Source: Diplocloster hominis (GTDB lineage: Bacteria; Bacillota; Clostridia; Lachnospirales; Lachnospiraceae). Taken from it: a stretch of DNA of 64,000 bases. A model generated the notes under the pieces. It was not told the DNA's origin, searched no databases, and was given only the letters and a program-made list of their open reading frames with translations. Location: assembly GCF_032380655.1 (NCBI RefSeq), contig NZ_JAWDIY010000008.1:62001-126000 (forward strand), written 5' to 3'. Each line of letters opens with the position of its first letter. Positions within the stretch are counted from its first letter, which is position 1. Of this stretch, positions 33,465 to 42,828 are shown piece by piece. The translations under genes and the position numbers were made by a program.

Positions 33465-35258
33465 ATGGGCGCCGGAAGAATGAAAGAAAAATTGAGGCAT
33501 CCGGGCATTTTTCTGAAGATACTCATTCTGTTTGAGTGTATCCTCATAATCGTCGTCATCGTGACTTCCTCTTATATAATTGAACGGTTTTCCAACACAG
33601 TGATAGAGAAAGAGATCATGCTGGGAGATGCGAAGCTGGACAGGCTTGTAAATTACTGTAACGATAAATACAACAGGGTATACAGCCTTTACAATTATAT
33701 CCACAGCGGACCGATCTCAGAGATCACTGCCAGGGCGGTGCAGAATCCGGATGACGGATACCAGATCAACAACATTGAGATCACGAGCGTATTTTCCAAA
33801 GGCGTCATTTCTGCCGACCCTGATATCAGCGATGTGATCATCAGTTCCGTGAATGGAATCGTGTATTCCTTTTCCGGAGACGGTTACGTGGCGGTGAAGC
33901 CCAGCTTTGATTTCATCCATTACCCTGCGATAGAAGAATTTCTGGAATCCGAGGACACGATCTGCATGATTTATGACGATCCCTCCTCCTATACCCTGAA
34001 GAACAGGGAGCCTGTCCTCTCATTTGTGGGTAAAATATTCGATTCCACCCTATTTCCCAAAAAGGAACTGGTGGGGCTGTTTATCATGAACGTGCCGCTG
34101 CAGGCGGTCGAAAAACAGGACCCGTCCCTGAACACGGCCATGGACGGGGAACTGACGCTTGTGAACAGCCATGGACAGATCCTGTATTCCACCAACCACG
34201 GGATATGGGGGAAAATGGCGGATCAGAAGTCCTGGACCGATACAGACCAGTATGTCAAGACAAAAGAGATAGGGACTTCCAAAGCGAAGGCGGTGTATAC
34301 TCTTTCCACCCGGGATCTGATCAAAGAGATCCAGCAGATCAAAAATCAGATCTATAAGGTTATGGCGGTGGCCATCATATTTACAATGACCGTATGCCTT
34401 CTCATATACCGGATCTTCAACCGTCAGGTCCAAACCCTGATCCGTTCCATGAAACAGCTGCAGACCGGGGATTTCAGTTTGCAGATCCCGGTCAAATCCA
34501 AAGATGAGATCGGCATCATCAGCCAGGCGTTCAATGAGATGTGCAAGAAGCTGAATGACTACATCTCAAAAGTGTACGCGGCGGAGATCCAGCGCAAGAA
34601 CGCGGAACTGAACGCGCTTCAGACGCAGATCGATCCCCATTTCCTGTATAATACTCTGGACAGCATACGGGCCAGGGCGCTGGCGGAAAATGATGAAAAG
34701 ACAGGGGAAATGATCGTGCTTTTGGGAAAACTGTTCCGCTGGAGCAGCAGGACAACGGATAAGTTTATCACCCTGGAGGATGAGCTGGAATATATTGGCA
34801 CTTACTTAAAACTGCAGAAATACCGGTATGAAGAACGTCTGGATGTAGATATCCGGGTACCGGATGAATATCTGGATGATGTGATTCCGAAGCTGATCCT
34901 GCAGCCGCTGGTGGAAAATGTGATTAAACATGCCCTTGCCGATAAGGAAGGCATGGGGCTGATCGGGATCGTGGCCAGGGAAAAGGAAGGCAGACGCCTG
35001 GAGATTACCATCTTCGACAACGGCAAAGGGATTGAGCCGCATATCCTGCAGGAAATGTATGAGAAATTATATCAGCAGGCAGCCCAGGATGAGTTCAGCA
35101 GTATCGGGCTCGAAAACGTTCAGGCCAGGTTAAAGCTTCTTTTTGGCGAAGAATATGGACTGATGATTAAAAGTATCGTAGGAGTCGGTACCGCTGTGAA
35201 AGTGATCATTCCAATATTGACAAAGAAGGATGTGCAGGACGGATGTATAAATTACTGA
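33465..35258 (+). CDS. YesM-type sensor histidine kinase (locus B)
   Basis: 597 residues. TM1 (FLKILILFECILIIVVIVTSSYII), extracellular Cache-like sensor at about 45-290, TM2 (YKVMAVAIIFTMTVCLLIYRIF), HAMP (QVQTLIRSMKQLQTGDFSLQIPVKSKDEIG), His_kinase domain with LQTQIDPHFLYNTLDSIRA, and HATPase with LILQPLVENVIKHAL and DNGKGI. GGAGGCGG precedes the start. It overlaps the response regulator by 16 bp and has its own promoter downstream of GH36. It presumably senses the sugar handled by locus B. Confidence 0.93.
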   Translation: MGAGRMKEKLRHPGIFLKILILFECILIIVVIVTSSYIIERFSNTVIEKEIMLGDAKLDRLVNYCNDKYNRVYSLYNYIHSGPISEITARAVQNPDDGYQINNIEITSVFSKGVISADPDISDVIISSVNGIVYSFSGDGYVAVKPSFDFIHYPAIEEFLESEDTICMIYDDPSSYTLKNREPVLSFVGKIFDSTLFPKKELVGLFIMNVPLQAVEKQDPSLNTAMDGELTLVNSHGQILYSTNHGIWGKMADQKSWTDTDQYVKTKEIGTSKAKAVYTLSTRDLIKEIQQIKNQIYKVMAVAIIFTMTVCLLIYRIFNRQVQTLIRSMKQLQTGDFSLQIPVKSKDEIGIISQAFNEMCKKLNDYISKVYAAEIQRKNAELNALQTQIDPHFLYNTLDSIRARALAENDEKTGEMIVLLGKLFRWSSRTTDKFITLEDELEYIGTYLKLQKYRYEERLDVDIRVPDEYLDDVIPKLILQPLVENVIKHALADKEGMGLIGIVAREKEGRRLEITIFDNGKGIEPHILQEMYEKLYQQAAQDEFSSIGLENVQARLKLLFGEEYGLMIKSIVGVGTAVKVIIPILTKKDVQDGCINY

Positions 35259-36832
35259 TCGTGGATGACGAAAAACAGACCCGGGAAGGAATCAAGAGGC
35301 TGCTGTCATGGCAGGATTACGGGATTGCGATCTGCGGCGAAGCCACGAATGGACAGGAAGCGCTTGAAATCATAGAAGAAGAACACCCGGATATCATCTT
35401 GCTGGACATCCAGATGCCGGTTATGAACGGTCTGGAATTGGCGAAAAGACTCCATCAGGGATACCCCGAGTGCAAATTTATCGTATTAAGCGGCTATGAT
35501 GATTTTGAGCTGGTCCGTCAGGCAATGAAATGCGGAGCGGTTGACTATCTCTTAAAGCCTTCCGGAAAAGAGGAAATCATCCGGACCATAGAAGAGATCA
35601 TCGACAGCCTGGAAGATGGGCTTATCTCAAAGCTTGAGAATAACGAACATCTGGCGCTGCTGAAAAATAATGTTCTGAACCGGATGATTGCCGGGACCAT
35701 TTCTTCCAGGGAACTGAAAGAGAAACTGGAATTACTGGAACTGGACTTTTCTGCGGGACCTTTTGGCGTGGCATCTGTTGAGATCGAGCAGGATGGCAGC
35801 CGGGCCGAGGAGGATGATATCTCCGGGCAGATATTCGGGGTCTGCAATATATGCGGAGAGATGTTAATGGGGTCAGGAAGGGGAATCGCGTTTACGGACT
35901 CTTCCGGGCGGGTGAGTATGATCATTAAGGACTATCTTGGCTGGTCGGCGGATATCCAGTTGAATCAACTGCTGAGGAAATGCATCAGCGGGATAAAACG
36001 GCAGATGGATCTGGAAGTCACCATATCTGTGGGAAATCAGGCGGGCAGCAGCCGCAGGATGCACGAGTCCTACATCAATGCGTTGAACACCATGTCGTAC
36101 CGGTTTATATTCGGCATCGGCAACGTCTTGTACTACGACGAGATCAAGGAATATTTCGAAAAAGCACCGGGATCTGTCAGAATTGACGGCGAACGCTTAA
36201 GAGAGATCATAAAGGAAGGCAGTTTTGAGCTGGCGGGCAGTTATGTGAAGGAGCTGTTTCTGGATCAGATCAGCCGGGACCCTCTGGCGGAGATCTATGT
36301 GCTGAAGAACAGCGCCCTGGAATTAAGCGTCCTGGCCTTTCAATGCCTGGCGGCAAACGCATTTATTGACCGGAATGAGATCTATGACATGAAAAACAGG
36401 AGTCTGGGCAAAATTATGGTTCAGACCTCCCCCGAGGGGGTACAGAGCCAAATACTTGAAATATTGGGCCAGGTCATGGAAATGATAGAGAAGAGCCGGG
36501 AAAAAACATGGAGCAAACCGGTCTTTGATTCGATCCAGTATATTGAGAGCAATTATACGGACCAGGATCTCTCCCTCCAGTATCTGGCTGATGAATTCCA
36601 TATCAGTACCGCTTATCTGGGGAAGCTTTTTAAGAAGGAGACTGGCAGTAACTTTATCGATTACCTGAACACGTTCCGGATACGGAAAGCGGAAAAGCTG
36701 CTGGTATCGACAAATTATAAAGGGATCGAGCTGGCGGAGAAAGTGGGGTTTGCCAGTTATAATTATTTTTATATCGTGTTTAAAAAGGTAACGGGGCAGA
36801 AGCCTATGGATGTCCGGAAGAATGCCTTATAG
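35243..36832 (+). CDS. AraC-type response regulator (YesN-like, locus B)
   Basis: 529 residues. Receiver with Asp in DIILLDIQMPVMNGLEL; C-terminal AraC domain at about 430-527 (LSLQYLADEFHISTAYLGKLFKKETGSNFIDYLNTFRIRKAEKLL ... GFASYNYFYIVFKKVTGQKP). Partner of the kinase directly upstream. It ends tail to tail with the locus C regulator, overlapping its stop region by 6 bp. Confidence 0.93.
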   Translation: MYKLLIVDDEKQTREGIKRLLSWQDYGIAICGEATNGQEALEIIEEEHPDIILLDIQMPVMNGLELAKRLHQGYPECKFIVLSGYDDFELVRQAMKCGAVDYLLKPSGKEEIIRTIEEIIDSLEDGLISKLENNEHLALLKNNVLNRMIAGTISSRELKEKLELLELDFSAGPFGVASVEIEQDGSRAEEDDISGQIFGVCNICGEMLMGSGRGIAFTDSSGRVSMIIKDYLGWSADIQLNQLLRKCISGIKRQMDLEVTISVGNQAGSSRRMHESYINALNTMSYRFIFGIGNVLYYDEIKEYFEKAPGSVRIDGERLREIIKEGSFELAGSYVKELFLDQISRDPLAEIYVLKNSALELSVLAFQCLAANAFIDRNEIYDMKNRSLGKIMVQTSPEGVQSQILEILGQVMEMIEKSREKTWSKPVFDSIQYIESNYTDQDLSLQYLADEFHISTAYLGKLFKKETGSNFIDYLNTFRIRKAEKLLVSTNYKGIELAEKVGFASYNYFYIVFKKVTGQKPMDVRKNAL

Positions 36833-39007
36833 ACCCGTATCCGCTTTTTCATTTAATTTATAAAACTGCCTGGGAGTAACACCGTAAGTTTTTTTAAACA
36901 GCCGGAAAAAGTAATTCGTATTCTCTATACCCACAGCAGACGATACCGTCTCTATATTAATGGAAGAATCATACTTAATCAGCTGTGCAGCTTTTTCTAA
37001 CCGATAATTGACAATATAGGTGCTGATGGTAACCTGCATTCCCGTTTTGAACAGACGGCTGATATGTCCGGTTGATAATTTAAAGTGATCCGCGATCATC
37101 GAAACGTTCAGGTCGGGATTGGAATAATTCAGCTGGATAAATTCACAGAGCTGGTTTACCAGGCCAACCTGTCTGGGGGAGGAATTCAGGACGGATGCCT
37201 CCTGGCCGCCTAACTGTCTCAAACAGTTGGAAAAATAGGCGTAAAAGTTAAAAATAGTGCTGTCATTGACAAAATGGCTCAGCGAAGAGCTGAACTTTTC
37301 GATATTGATGTAATTGGCATTTTCTATGTCGGATTGTATCCAGCCGGAGAAAATCTGAGTTATGTAGGAAACCGATATCTGTATGGAACTAAATTCCATT
37401 TTGGCAGTTATGGCGATTATTTTATGAAAGATATTATTGGCCTGTTCGATTTCCGATTTTGCCAGGGCTTTGGAGAGTTTGTTACACAGGGCGATGAATT
37501 CGGTAAAATCGGTCACTTTCGGGGTGGCCAGGTATTCTTTTGTCTTTAACAGAGAACAATCTTCCACGAAAGAATACTTGATAATATTGCGTAATTGGCC
37601 GATGCCTGCGGATATCAGATCCGGCGATGGAAGCAAGGGAGTGACAGCAGCCGTTATAAAATACTGCTGCGCCTTCAGATCCTCTATGAGTCCGGCCAAT
37701 ATGCCTTCATTGTCCCCGGAGCCAGTCAGAAAGAGCAGTGTCAGCTGACCGGAGATATCGATACAGCAATCCGGAAATAGGGTCCGGATGTTGGACTGGA
37801 CATACTGACAATCGCTCTCATAGGAATCGTCCTGCTTTATGTTCAGGCATTTGATCAGAGCGATCTGGAAGCCGGATTGGAAGTCAAAGTGCGTTAGATT
37901 CTGCTGCCAGAAATCTGAAGCGTTCGGTTCGCCGCGCAGATCACTCACATCCGGCGGAGAACTCAATATATACTGCAGCTTTACGGTGTTCGCAGGATTA
38001 TAGATTTTCTTGAGATATTCAAATTCATCCTTCACGCTTTCATATTCTTTTTCCCGGAAAGGAAGCTGGATCAACAGCTGCTTTACAGGTTGATACAGTT
38101 TATCAGAAAGGTAAATGGACAGGACAAAGCTTATGATACCTGAGATAAAGAATATGATAATAATCTGGATATTCGTCCGCAGCACATTTTTGGTAATCTC
38201 ACTGTACGGAACAGTCTCAAAAAAGGTCCAGTTCAAATCCGAACTTTTCGAATATAAAATAATCAATTTTCCGTGGTCCGCAGAAGAGGCGATATAATAC
38301 CCGGCGCCAGAATCCGCGAGCCTGGCTGTATCCACTGGAAATGGCACACTGCTGTCGGGACCCGGATAGAGCAGTTCTTTGTTATCGGCCGACAGAATGT
38401 AGAGGGAATGAAGCATGCCGGAGTTCAAAAAGAACATCTTCGGGTCCACATTCACGATCACGCATTCGCCGTCTAAGGGTTCGAAGTAATTCGAATAGTA
38501 GAAATAGGAAATCACACGCTGCTTATTCCCATAATTGTCATAGATATCCCTGAAAACGGGACTCCCGATCGGGACCTTTTCCCGGAGAAGCGCAAGGCCC
38601 ACATCATCCTTTGTCAGAGTGGAGATATAAGAATTGTATAACTGTTCTGTAGTGGGATTATATATGGAAAAGGAATGCAGATAGTTAAAACCCAGCAGAG
38701 AATTCTGCAGCTTATCCATATACCGCTGAATCTCGTACAGCCTGGTATCCTCTTTGGCGTACATGATAAGTTTTGTATTCAGGTTAATAGTGATAGAGTT
38801 TGACATGTTTTTGATCATCGTATTGCTGTTCTCAGCCAAAAGCTGGATGCTTTCCAGCGTTTTCTCATTCTGTTCATAAAAATTATCGCGTGTCGCTTTG
38901 TCCGTTATATAATAGGTGATAAAAAAGGAAACGAACAGAAAACACATCCAGATAATGACCAAAGTAGTAAATATTTTCTTCTTGTATTTTTCTTTTTTCT
39001 TATTCAA
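36827..39007 (-). CDS. Membrane-bound AraC-type one-component regulator (locus C)
   Basis: About 726 residues from TTG at 39007, with AAAGGAAGA six bases upstream. TM1 (IFTTLVIIWMCFLFVSFFITYYI), an extracellular sensor of about 240 residues (SIYNPTTEQLYNSYIS region), TM2 (IIIIFFISGIISFVLSIYLSDKLY), a cytoplasmic linker and a C-terminal AraC domain (LNVSMIADHFKLSTGHISRLFKTGMQVTISTYIVNYRL ... GIENTNYFFRLFKKTYGVTP). It joins sensor and DNA binding in one chain with no phosphorelay. It is divergent from the LplB/LplC/LplA-type operon, its most likely target. Confidence 0.9.
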   Translation of the reverse strand: MNKKKEKYKKKIFTTLVIIWMCFLFVSFFITYYITDKATRDNFYEQNEKTLESIQLLAENSNTMIKNMSNSITINLNTKLIMYAKEDTRLYEIQRYMDKLQNSLLGFNYLHSFSIYNPTTEQLYNSYISTLTKDDVGLALLREKVPIGSPVFRDIYDNYGNKQRVISYFYYSNYFEPLDGECVIVNVDPKMFFLNSGMLHSLYILSADNKELLYPGPDSSVPFPVDTARLADSGAGYYIASSADHGKLIILYSKSSDLNWTFFETVPYSEITKNVLRTNIQIIIIFFISGIISFVLSIYLSDKLYQPVKQLLIQLPFREKEYESVKDEFEYLKKIYNPANTVKLQYILSSPPDVSDLRGEPNASDFWQQNLTHFDFQSGFQIALIKCLNIKQDDSYESDCQYVQSNIRTLFPDCCIDISGQLTLLFLTGSGDNEGILAGLIEDLKAQQYFITAAVTPLLPSPDLISAGIGQLRNIIKYSFVEDCSLLKTKEYLATPKVTDFTEFIALCNKLSKALAKSEIEQANNIFHKIIAITAKMEFSSIQISVSYITQIFSGWIQSDIENANYINIEKFSSSLSHFVNDSTIFNFYAYFSNCLRQLGGQEASVLNSSPRQVGLVNQLCEFIQLNYSNPDLNVSMIADHFKLSTGHISRLFKTGMQVTISTYIVNYRLEKAAQLIKYDSSINIETVSSAVGIENTNYFFRLFKKTYGVTPRQFYKLNEKADTGL

Positions 39008-39076
39008 ATCAGATCTTCCTTTCCCCCCATGAGACTGTCCGAAAACCAGGGCGCTGCCTGCCATTCCCTGTTAATA

Positions 39077-39085
39077 AGTATAGCA
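39077..39085 (-). promoter_or_regulatory. Possible extended -10 promoter for the locus C regulator
   Basis: Reverse strand TGCTATACT, about 70 bp before the TTG start; -35 weak. Confidence 0.4.
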
Positions 39086-39243
39086 TAAGTGGTTTGTCCG
39101 GAATAATGTATTATTCTGACATTTTAAACCGTGATCAAAAAGTGCAGTGTAAATTCCGGCGTTATCAGATATGTCCAGTATACAAATGGGAGCGGCGGGG
39201 ATTATCCTGTACCTATAAGACGAAGCGGGAGGATGATAGATGG

Positions 39244-40197
39244 ATGAAACAAGAGAAAACGAAAACTTTGACAGCATGGAAAGGCGGTAAAAGAAAGAGG
39301 GCAGGCCGCAGTCAGATACAACTGCTGCTGATGACCCTGCCCGCCGCAGTGATTATATTACTATATAATTATCTGCCGATGCTGGGATTAGGAATTGCCT
39401 TTCAGAATTTCAGGGTCGACAGAAAAATCTGGGAAAATGAATTTGTGGGTTTCAAGAATTTCGAGTTCCTTTTTACATCCCAGGACGCGTTCCGTATTAT
39501 CAGAAACACGATCGGACTGAACTTGCTCTTTATCGTGACGGTTCTGTTTATATCGGTCACATTTGCACTGATGCTCAATGAGATCAAGCACAGAGGATTC
39601 ATTAAATGCGTGCAGACCGTTATGTTTTTTCCGTACTTTTTATCCTGGGTAGTGGCCAGCTATATGTTGTACGCGTTCCTGAACATGGATCTGGGGATTG
39701 TCAATAATTTTCTGGGCCTGATCGGCCAGGAGAAAATTATGTGGTACGCACAGGCCCAATACTGGCCGTTTATCATGGTGCTGGCGTTTGTATGGAAAAA
39801 CGGCGGTTATTATACGGTCATCTATTATGCGGGGCTGATGGGCATAGACTCGGAATATTATGAAGCGGCATCCATCGACGGCGCTACAAAATGGCAGCAG
39901 ATCAGATATATTTCCCTGCCGCTGCTGAAGCCGCTGATTACTGTTATGGTACTGCTTCAGATCGGAAAAATACTATTTGCCGATTTTGGCATGTTTTTAA
40001 ATCTGCCCATGCAAAACGGCGCGCTATTTTCCACAACTGATGTGATTGATACCTATGTATTCCGGGCGTTCCGGGTGACCGGACAGGTAGGTCTGGCATC
40101 TGCGGCAGGTTTTGTACAGTCCATTGTCGGCTTCCTGATGGTATTTACCGCCAACTGGATCGTGCGCAGAAAAGACCCGGACAACGCACTGTTTTAG
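39244..40197 (+). CDS. ABC permease, LplB type (locus C)
   Basis: About 317 residues from ATG 39244, with GGGAGG eleven bases upstream; the longer frame to 39094 lacks an RBS and is not family-like. Starts with a basic tail, then IQLLLMTLPAAVIILLYNYLPMLGLGIAFQNF, the signature of LplB/YtcP-class permeases for complex polysaccharide fragments. EAA loop EYYEAASIDGATKWQQIRYISLPLLKP. It pairs with the LplC-type gene downstream. Confidence 0.92.
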   Translation: MKQEKTKTLTAWKGGKRKRAGRSQIQLLLMTLPAAVIILLYNYLPMLGLGIAFQNFRVDRKIWENEFVGFKNFEFLFTSQDAFRIIRNTIGLNLLFIVTVLFISVTFALMLNEIKHRGFIKCVQTVMFFPYFLSWVVASYMLYAFLNMDLGIVNNFLGLIGQEKIMWYAQAQYWPFIMVLAFVWKNGGYYTVIYYAGLMGIDSEYYEAASIDGATKWQQIRYISLPLLKPLITVMVLLQIGKILFADFGMFLNLPMQNGALFSTTDVIDTYVFRAFRVTGQVGLASAAGFVQSIVGFLMVFTANWIVRRKDPDNALF

Positions 40198-40207
40198 GAG
40201 GGGAAGT

Positions 40208-41089
40208 ATGAATAAGAAGATCAGTTTTGGAAAAATTGTTTCTATCGTTATTTTATTGTTTTTCTGTTTTATTTGTATAATTCCGATACTTGCGATCATA
40301 TCGATTTCTTTATCCGATGAGATGGATATTGTGAAAAACGGATACAGCCTGATTCCCAAAAAAATAAGCTTCGAGGCTTATGCCTACATGTTTAAGGGCA
40401 GTGCGCAGATATTGCGGTCTTACGTAGTGTCGATTACCTTAACGGTGGCCGGTACCCTCAGCGCTTTGGTGATCGATACCTTCATCGCCTACCCGCTGTC
40501 CCGGTCTGATTTCAAATGGCGCCGGCCGCTTATGTTCTATGTTTTTTTTACCATGATATTTAACGGGGGATTGATTCCTACATACATGGTGGTTACCAGG
40601 GTGCTGCATATACAGAATACGATGCTGGCCCTGATGGTACCCCATTTGGCGAACGCCTGGTACATTATCCTGCTGCGGACATTTTTTGCCAAAATACCGG
40701 TATCCCTGATAGAGTCCGCCAGGCTGGACGGAGCCAATGAGGTCAGAACGCTTTGGTCCATTGTGATTCCGCTGGCGAAACCGGCGCTGGCCACCGTAGG
40801 TCTGTTCCTGGTGCTGACATTTTGGAATGACTGGTATCAGGCACTCCTGTATACATCCCCGTCGTCCCACCTGGTACCTTTGCAGTATCAGTTATATAAG
40901 ATCATGTCCAACATACAGTTCCTGACATCACAGGTAGCCAGTGCCGTGACCATTGATATGACCAAATTTCCCAATGAATCGGCGAGAATGGCCATGTGCA
41001 TTATTGCTGCCGGACCTATGCTTTTTGTTTTCCCGTTTTTCCAGAAATATTTTGTCAGGGGTTTAACGGTAGGGGCAGTCAAAGGATAG
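40208..41089 (+). CDS. ABC permease, LplC type (locus C)
   Basis: 293 residues, six membrane segments (IVSIVILLFFCFICIIPILAIISISL first). EAA loop SLIESARLDGANEVRTLWSIVIPLAKPA; ends FVRGLTVGAVKG. It begins 10 bp after the LplB-type gene. Subunit of the locus C importer. Confidence 0.92.
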   Translation: MNKKISFGKIVSIVILLFFCFICIIPILAIISISLSDEMDIVKNGYSLIPKKISFEAYAYMFKGSAQILRSYVVSITLTVAGTLSALVIDTFIAYPLSRSDFKWRRPLMFYVFFTMIFNGGLIPTYMVVTRVLHIQNTMLALMVPHLANAWYIILLRTFFAKIPVSLIESARLDGANEVRTLWSIVIPLAKPALATVGLFLVLTFWNDWYQALLYTSPSSHLVPLQYQLYKIMSNIQFLTSQVASAVTIDMTKFPNESARMAMCIIAAGPMLFVFPFFQKYFVRGLTVGAVKG

Positions 41090-41197
41090 ACACCACCACG
41101 AAGGAGAAGATAAAAAAGGGAGGGATAGAAGAATAAGTGGATTGTCTTCCGTAAAAATTATATCATTAAAATGAACAAAGAGAAGGAGAGAGGATCA

Positions 41198-42748
41198 ATG
41201 AAAAGAACAAAATTGCGGGTAATTTCTTTCTGTATGGCAGCGGTTCTGATTTTGGGAGGGTGTGGTACCAAAGCGCCGGAAAACAAACAGGAGGACGCGG
41301 CCCAGGCGACACCGGTCGCCACCGATGCAGGGGATTCAGGGGAAGGACAGTCTGATCTGGAGCCGGTGGAACTGACCTGGTATATACCGGGAGTGGCTCA
41401 GACAGACGCGGAGATGGTGTTCGAAAAGGCAAATGAGATTATTAAAGAGAAGATCAATGCTACAGTTAATTTCAATGTTGTCAGTTTTGGAGACTACAGT
41501 GACAAGGTTTCCGTGATGCTGTCGACGGGTGAACCGCTGGATATCTGTTTTACCTCCGACTGGTCCAATAACTATGTACAGAATGTGGCGAAAGGTGCTT
41601 ATCTGCCGCTGGACGATCTGCTGGACCAGTACGCGCCCAAGCTAAAAGCCTCCGTGCCGGAAAAATTCTGGGATGCGACCCGGATATCCGGACAGATTTA
41701 TGGGGTGGTGAATCAACAGATATCTGCCAAGACCAGCGGCCCATTGATGCCGAAGGATTATGAGGAGAAATATAATTTTAATATCAAGGATACGAAGGAG
41801 CTTAGGGATCTGGAACCGGTGCTGGAACAGATGAAAAAGAGCGAGAATGAAACGTTTATCCCGTTCCTGTCCGGTGTGGGCGCCGCCTCGGCCCTGGACC
41901 GCATATACGCGTATTACGGTATCGAGACGATCGCCGGAAAATTCATTCCGGGAGCGATCAACGTATTCAACGATGAGGTACAGGTAGTCAATCAGTTTAA
42001 TATGGATGAAGTGAAAGAATATTTCAATTTGATGCATGAATGGTATCAGAAAGGCTATATCCGGTCTGATGCGGCTTCCTATAAGGAAACAGGAGCGGAT
42101 TTCAAGGCTAAAAATATCGGGGTAGCCCTCAACACCAACATCAAACCCGGCGGTGCGCAGGAACAGTCCCTAATGCGGGGCTATGAGATCGAAGAGACTG
42201 CCTGGGGAAAACCGATCCTGTCCACGTCCGGGATACTGACCACCTTAAACGCGATTCCCCAGTCCAGCAAAAATCCGGAAAGGGCCATGATGCTGCTGGA
42301 GCTGATCAATGATCCGGACGATACAGAATTATATAATCTGCTGGTATACGGGATCGAAGGCACACACTATAACAAGGTGAGCGATAACCGGATCGAACTG
42401 ACCGGCGATTCCTACAACTTTGTCAATTCCTCCTGGGCGCTGGGCTGTGTATATAACGGCTATCTGGCAGGAAATGCGCCGGATGATGTCTGGGAGCAGA
42501 CCAGAAAGGTAAATGAAGATGCTTTTACCTCGCCTTTGATTGGGTTCTCCTTTGACGCCACCCCGGTCAACTCTGAGATCGCCCAGTGTTCCTCGGTGGC
42601 GGACGAACTGTTACCGGCCCTGATGGTGGGGGCTGCGGACCCGGAGACGGAACTTGACAGCTTCCTGGATAAATTAAATCAGGCTGGTGCGGACACCATT
42701 ATTCAGGAAATGCAAAGACAGATAGACGAGTGGCTGGCAAATAAATAA
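41198..42748 (+). CDS. Extracellular binding lipoprotein, LplA type (locus C)
   Basis: About 516 residues; ATG 41198 follows AAGGAGAGAGG. Lipobox CMAAVLILGGCGTK, then an acidic linker and a large solute-binding fold (VELTWYIPGVAQTDAEMVFEKANEII ...), longer than locus A and B proteins, as is usual for LplA-type proteins that bind oligo- or polysaccharide fragments. It is followed by a stem-loop and three glycan-degrading genes. Confidence 0.92.
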   Translation: MKRTKLRVISFCMAAVLILGGCGTKAPENKQEDAAQATPVATDAGDSGEGQSDLEPVELTWYIPGVAQTDAEMVFEKANEIIKEKINATVNFNVVSFGDYSDKVSVMLSTGEPLDICFTSDWSNNYVQNVAKGAYLPLDDLLDQYAPKLKASVPEKFWDATRISGQIYGVVNQQISAKTSGPLMPKDYEEKYNFNIKDTKELRDLEPVLEQMKKSENETFIPFLSGVGAASALDRIYAYYGIETIAGKFIPGAINVFNDEVQVVNQFNMDEVKEYFNLMHEWYQKGYIRSDAASYKETGADFKAKNIGVALNTNIKPGGAQEQSLMRGYEIEETAWGKPILSTSGILTTLNAIPQSSKNPERAMMLLELINDPDDTELYNLLVYGIEGTHYNKVSDNRIELTGDSYNFVNSSWALGCVYNGYLAGNAPDDVWEQTRKVNEDAFTSPLIGFSFDATPVNSEIAQCSSVADELLPALMVGAADPETELDSFLDKLNQAGADTIIQEMQRQIDEWLANK

Positions 42749-42758
42749 GTACAAATCT

Positions 42759-42802
42759 AATAGGGGCAGCCTTTGAGCGAGTTCAACGGTCTGCCCCTTA
42801 TT
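42759..42802 (+). promoter_or_regulatory. Stem-loop between the binding protein and GH3 genes
   Basis: AATAGGGGCAG pairs with CTGCCCCTTATT around a 21-base loop. A short T-poor tail makes it an attenuator or 3' stabiliser rather than a strong terminator. Confidence 0.6.
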
Positions 42803-42828
42803 AATCGAATAGGGGAGGAACAACAACG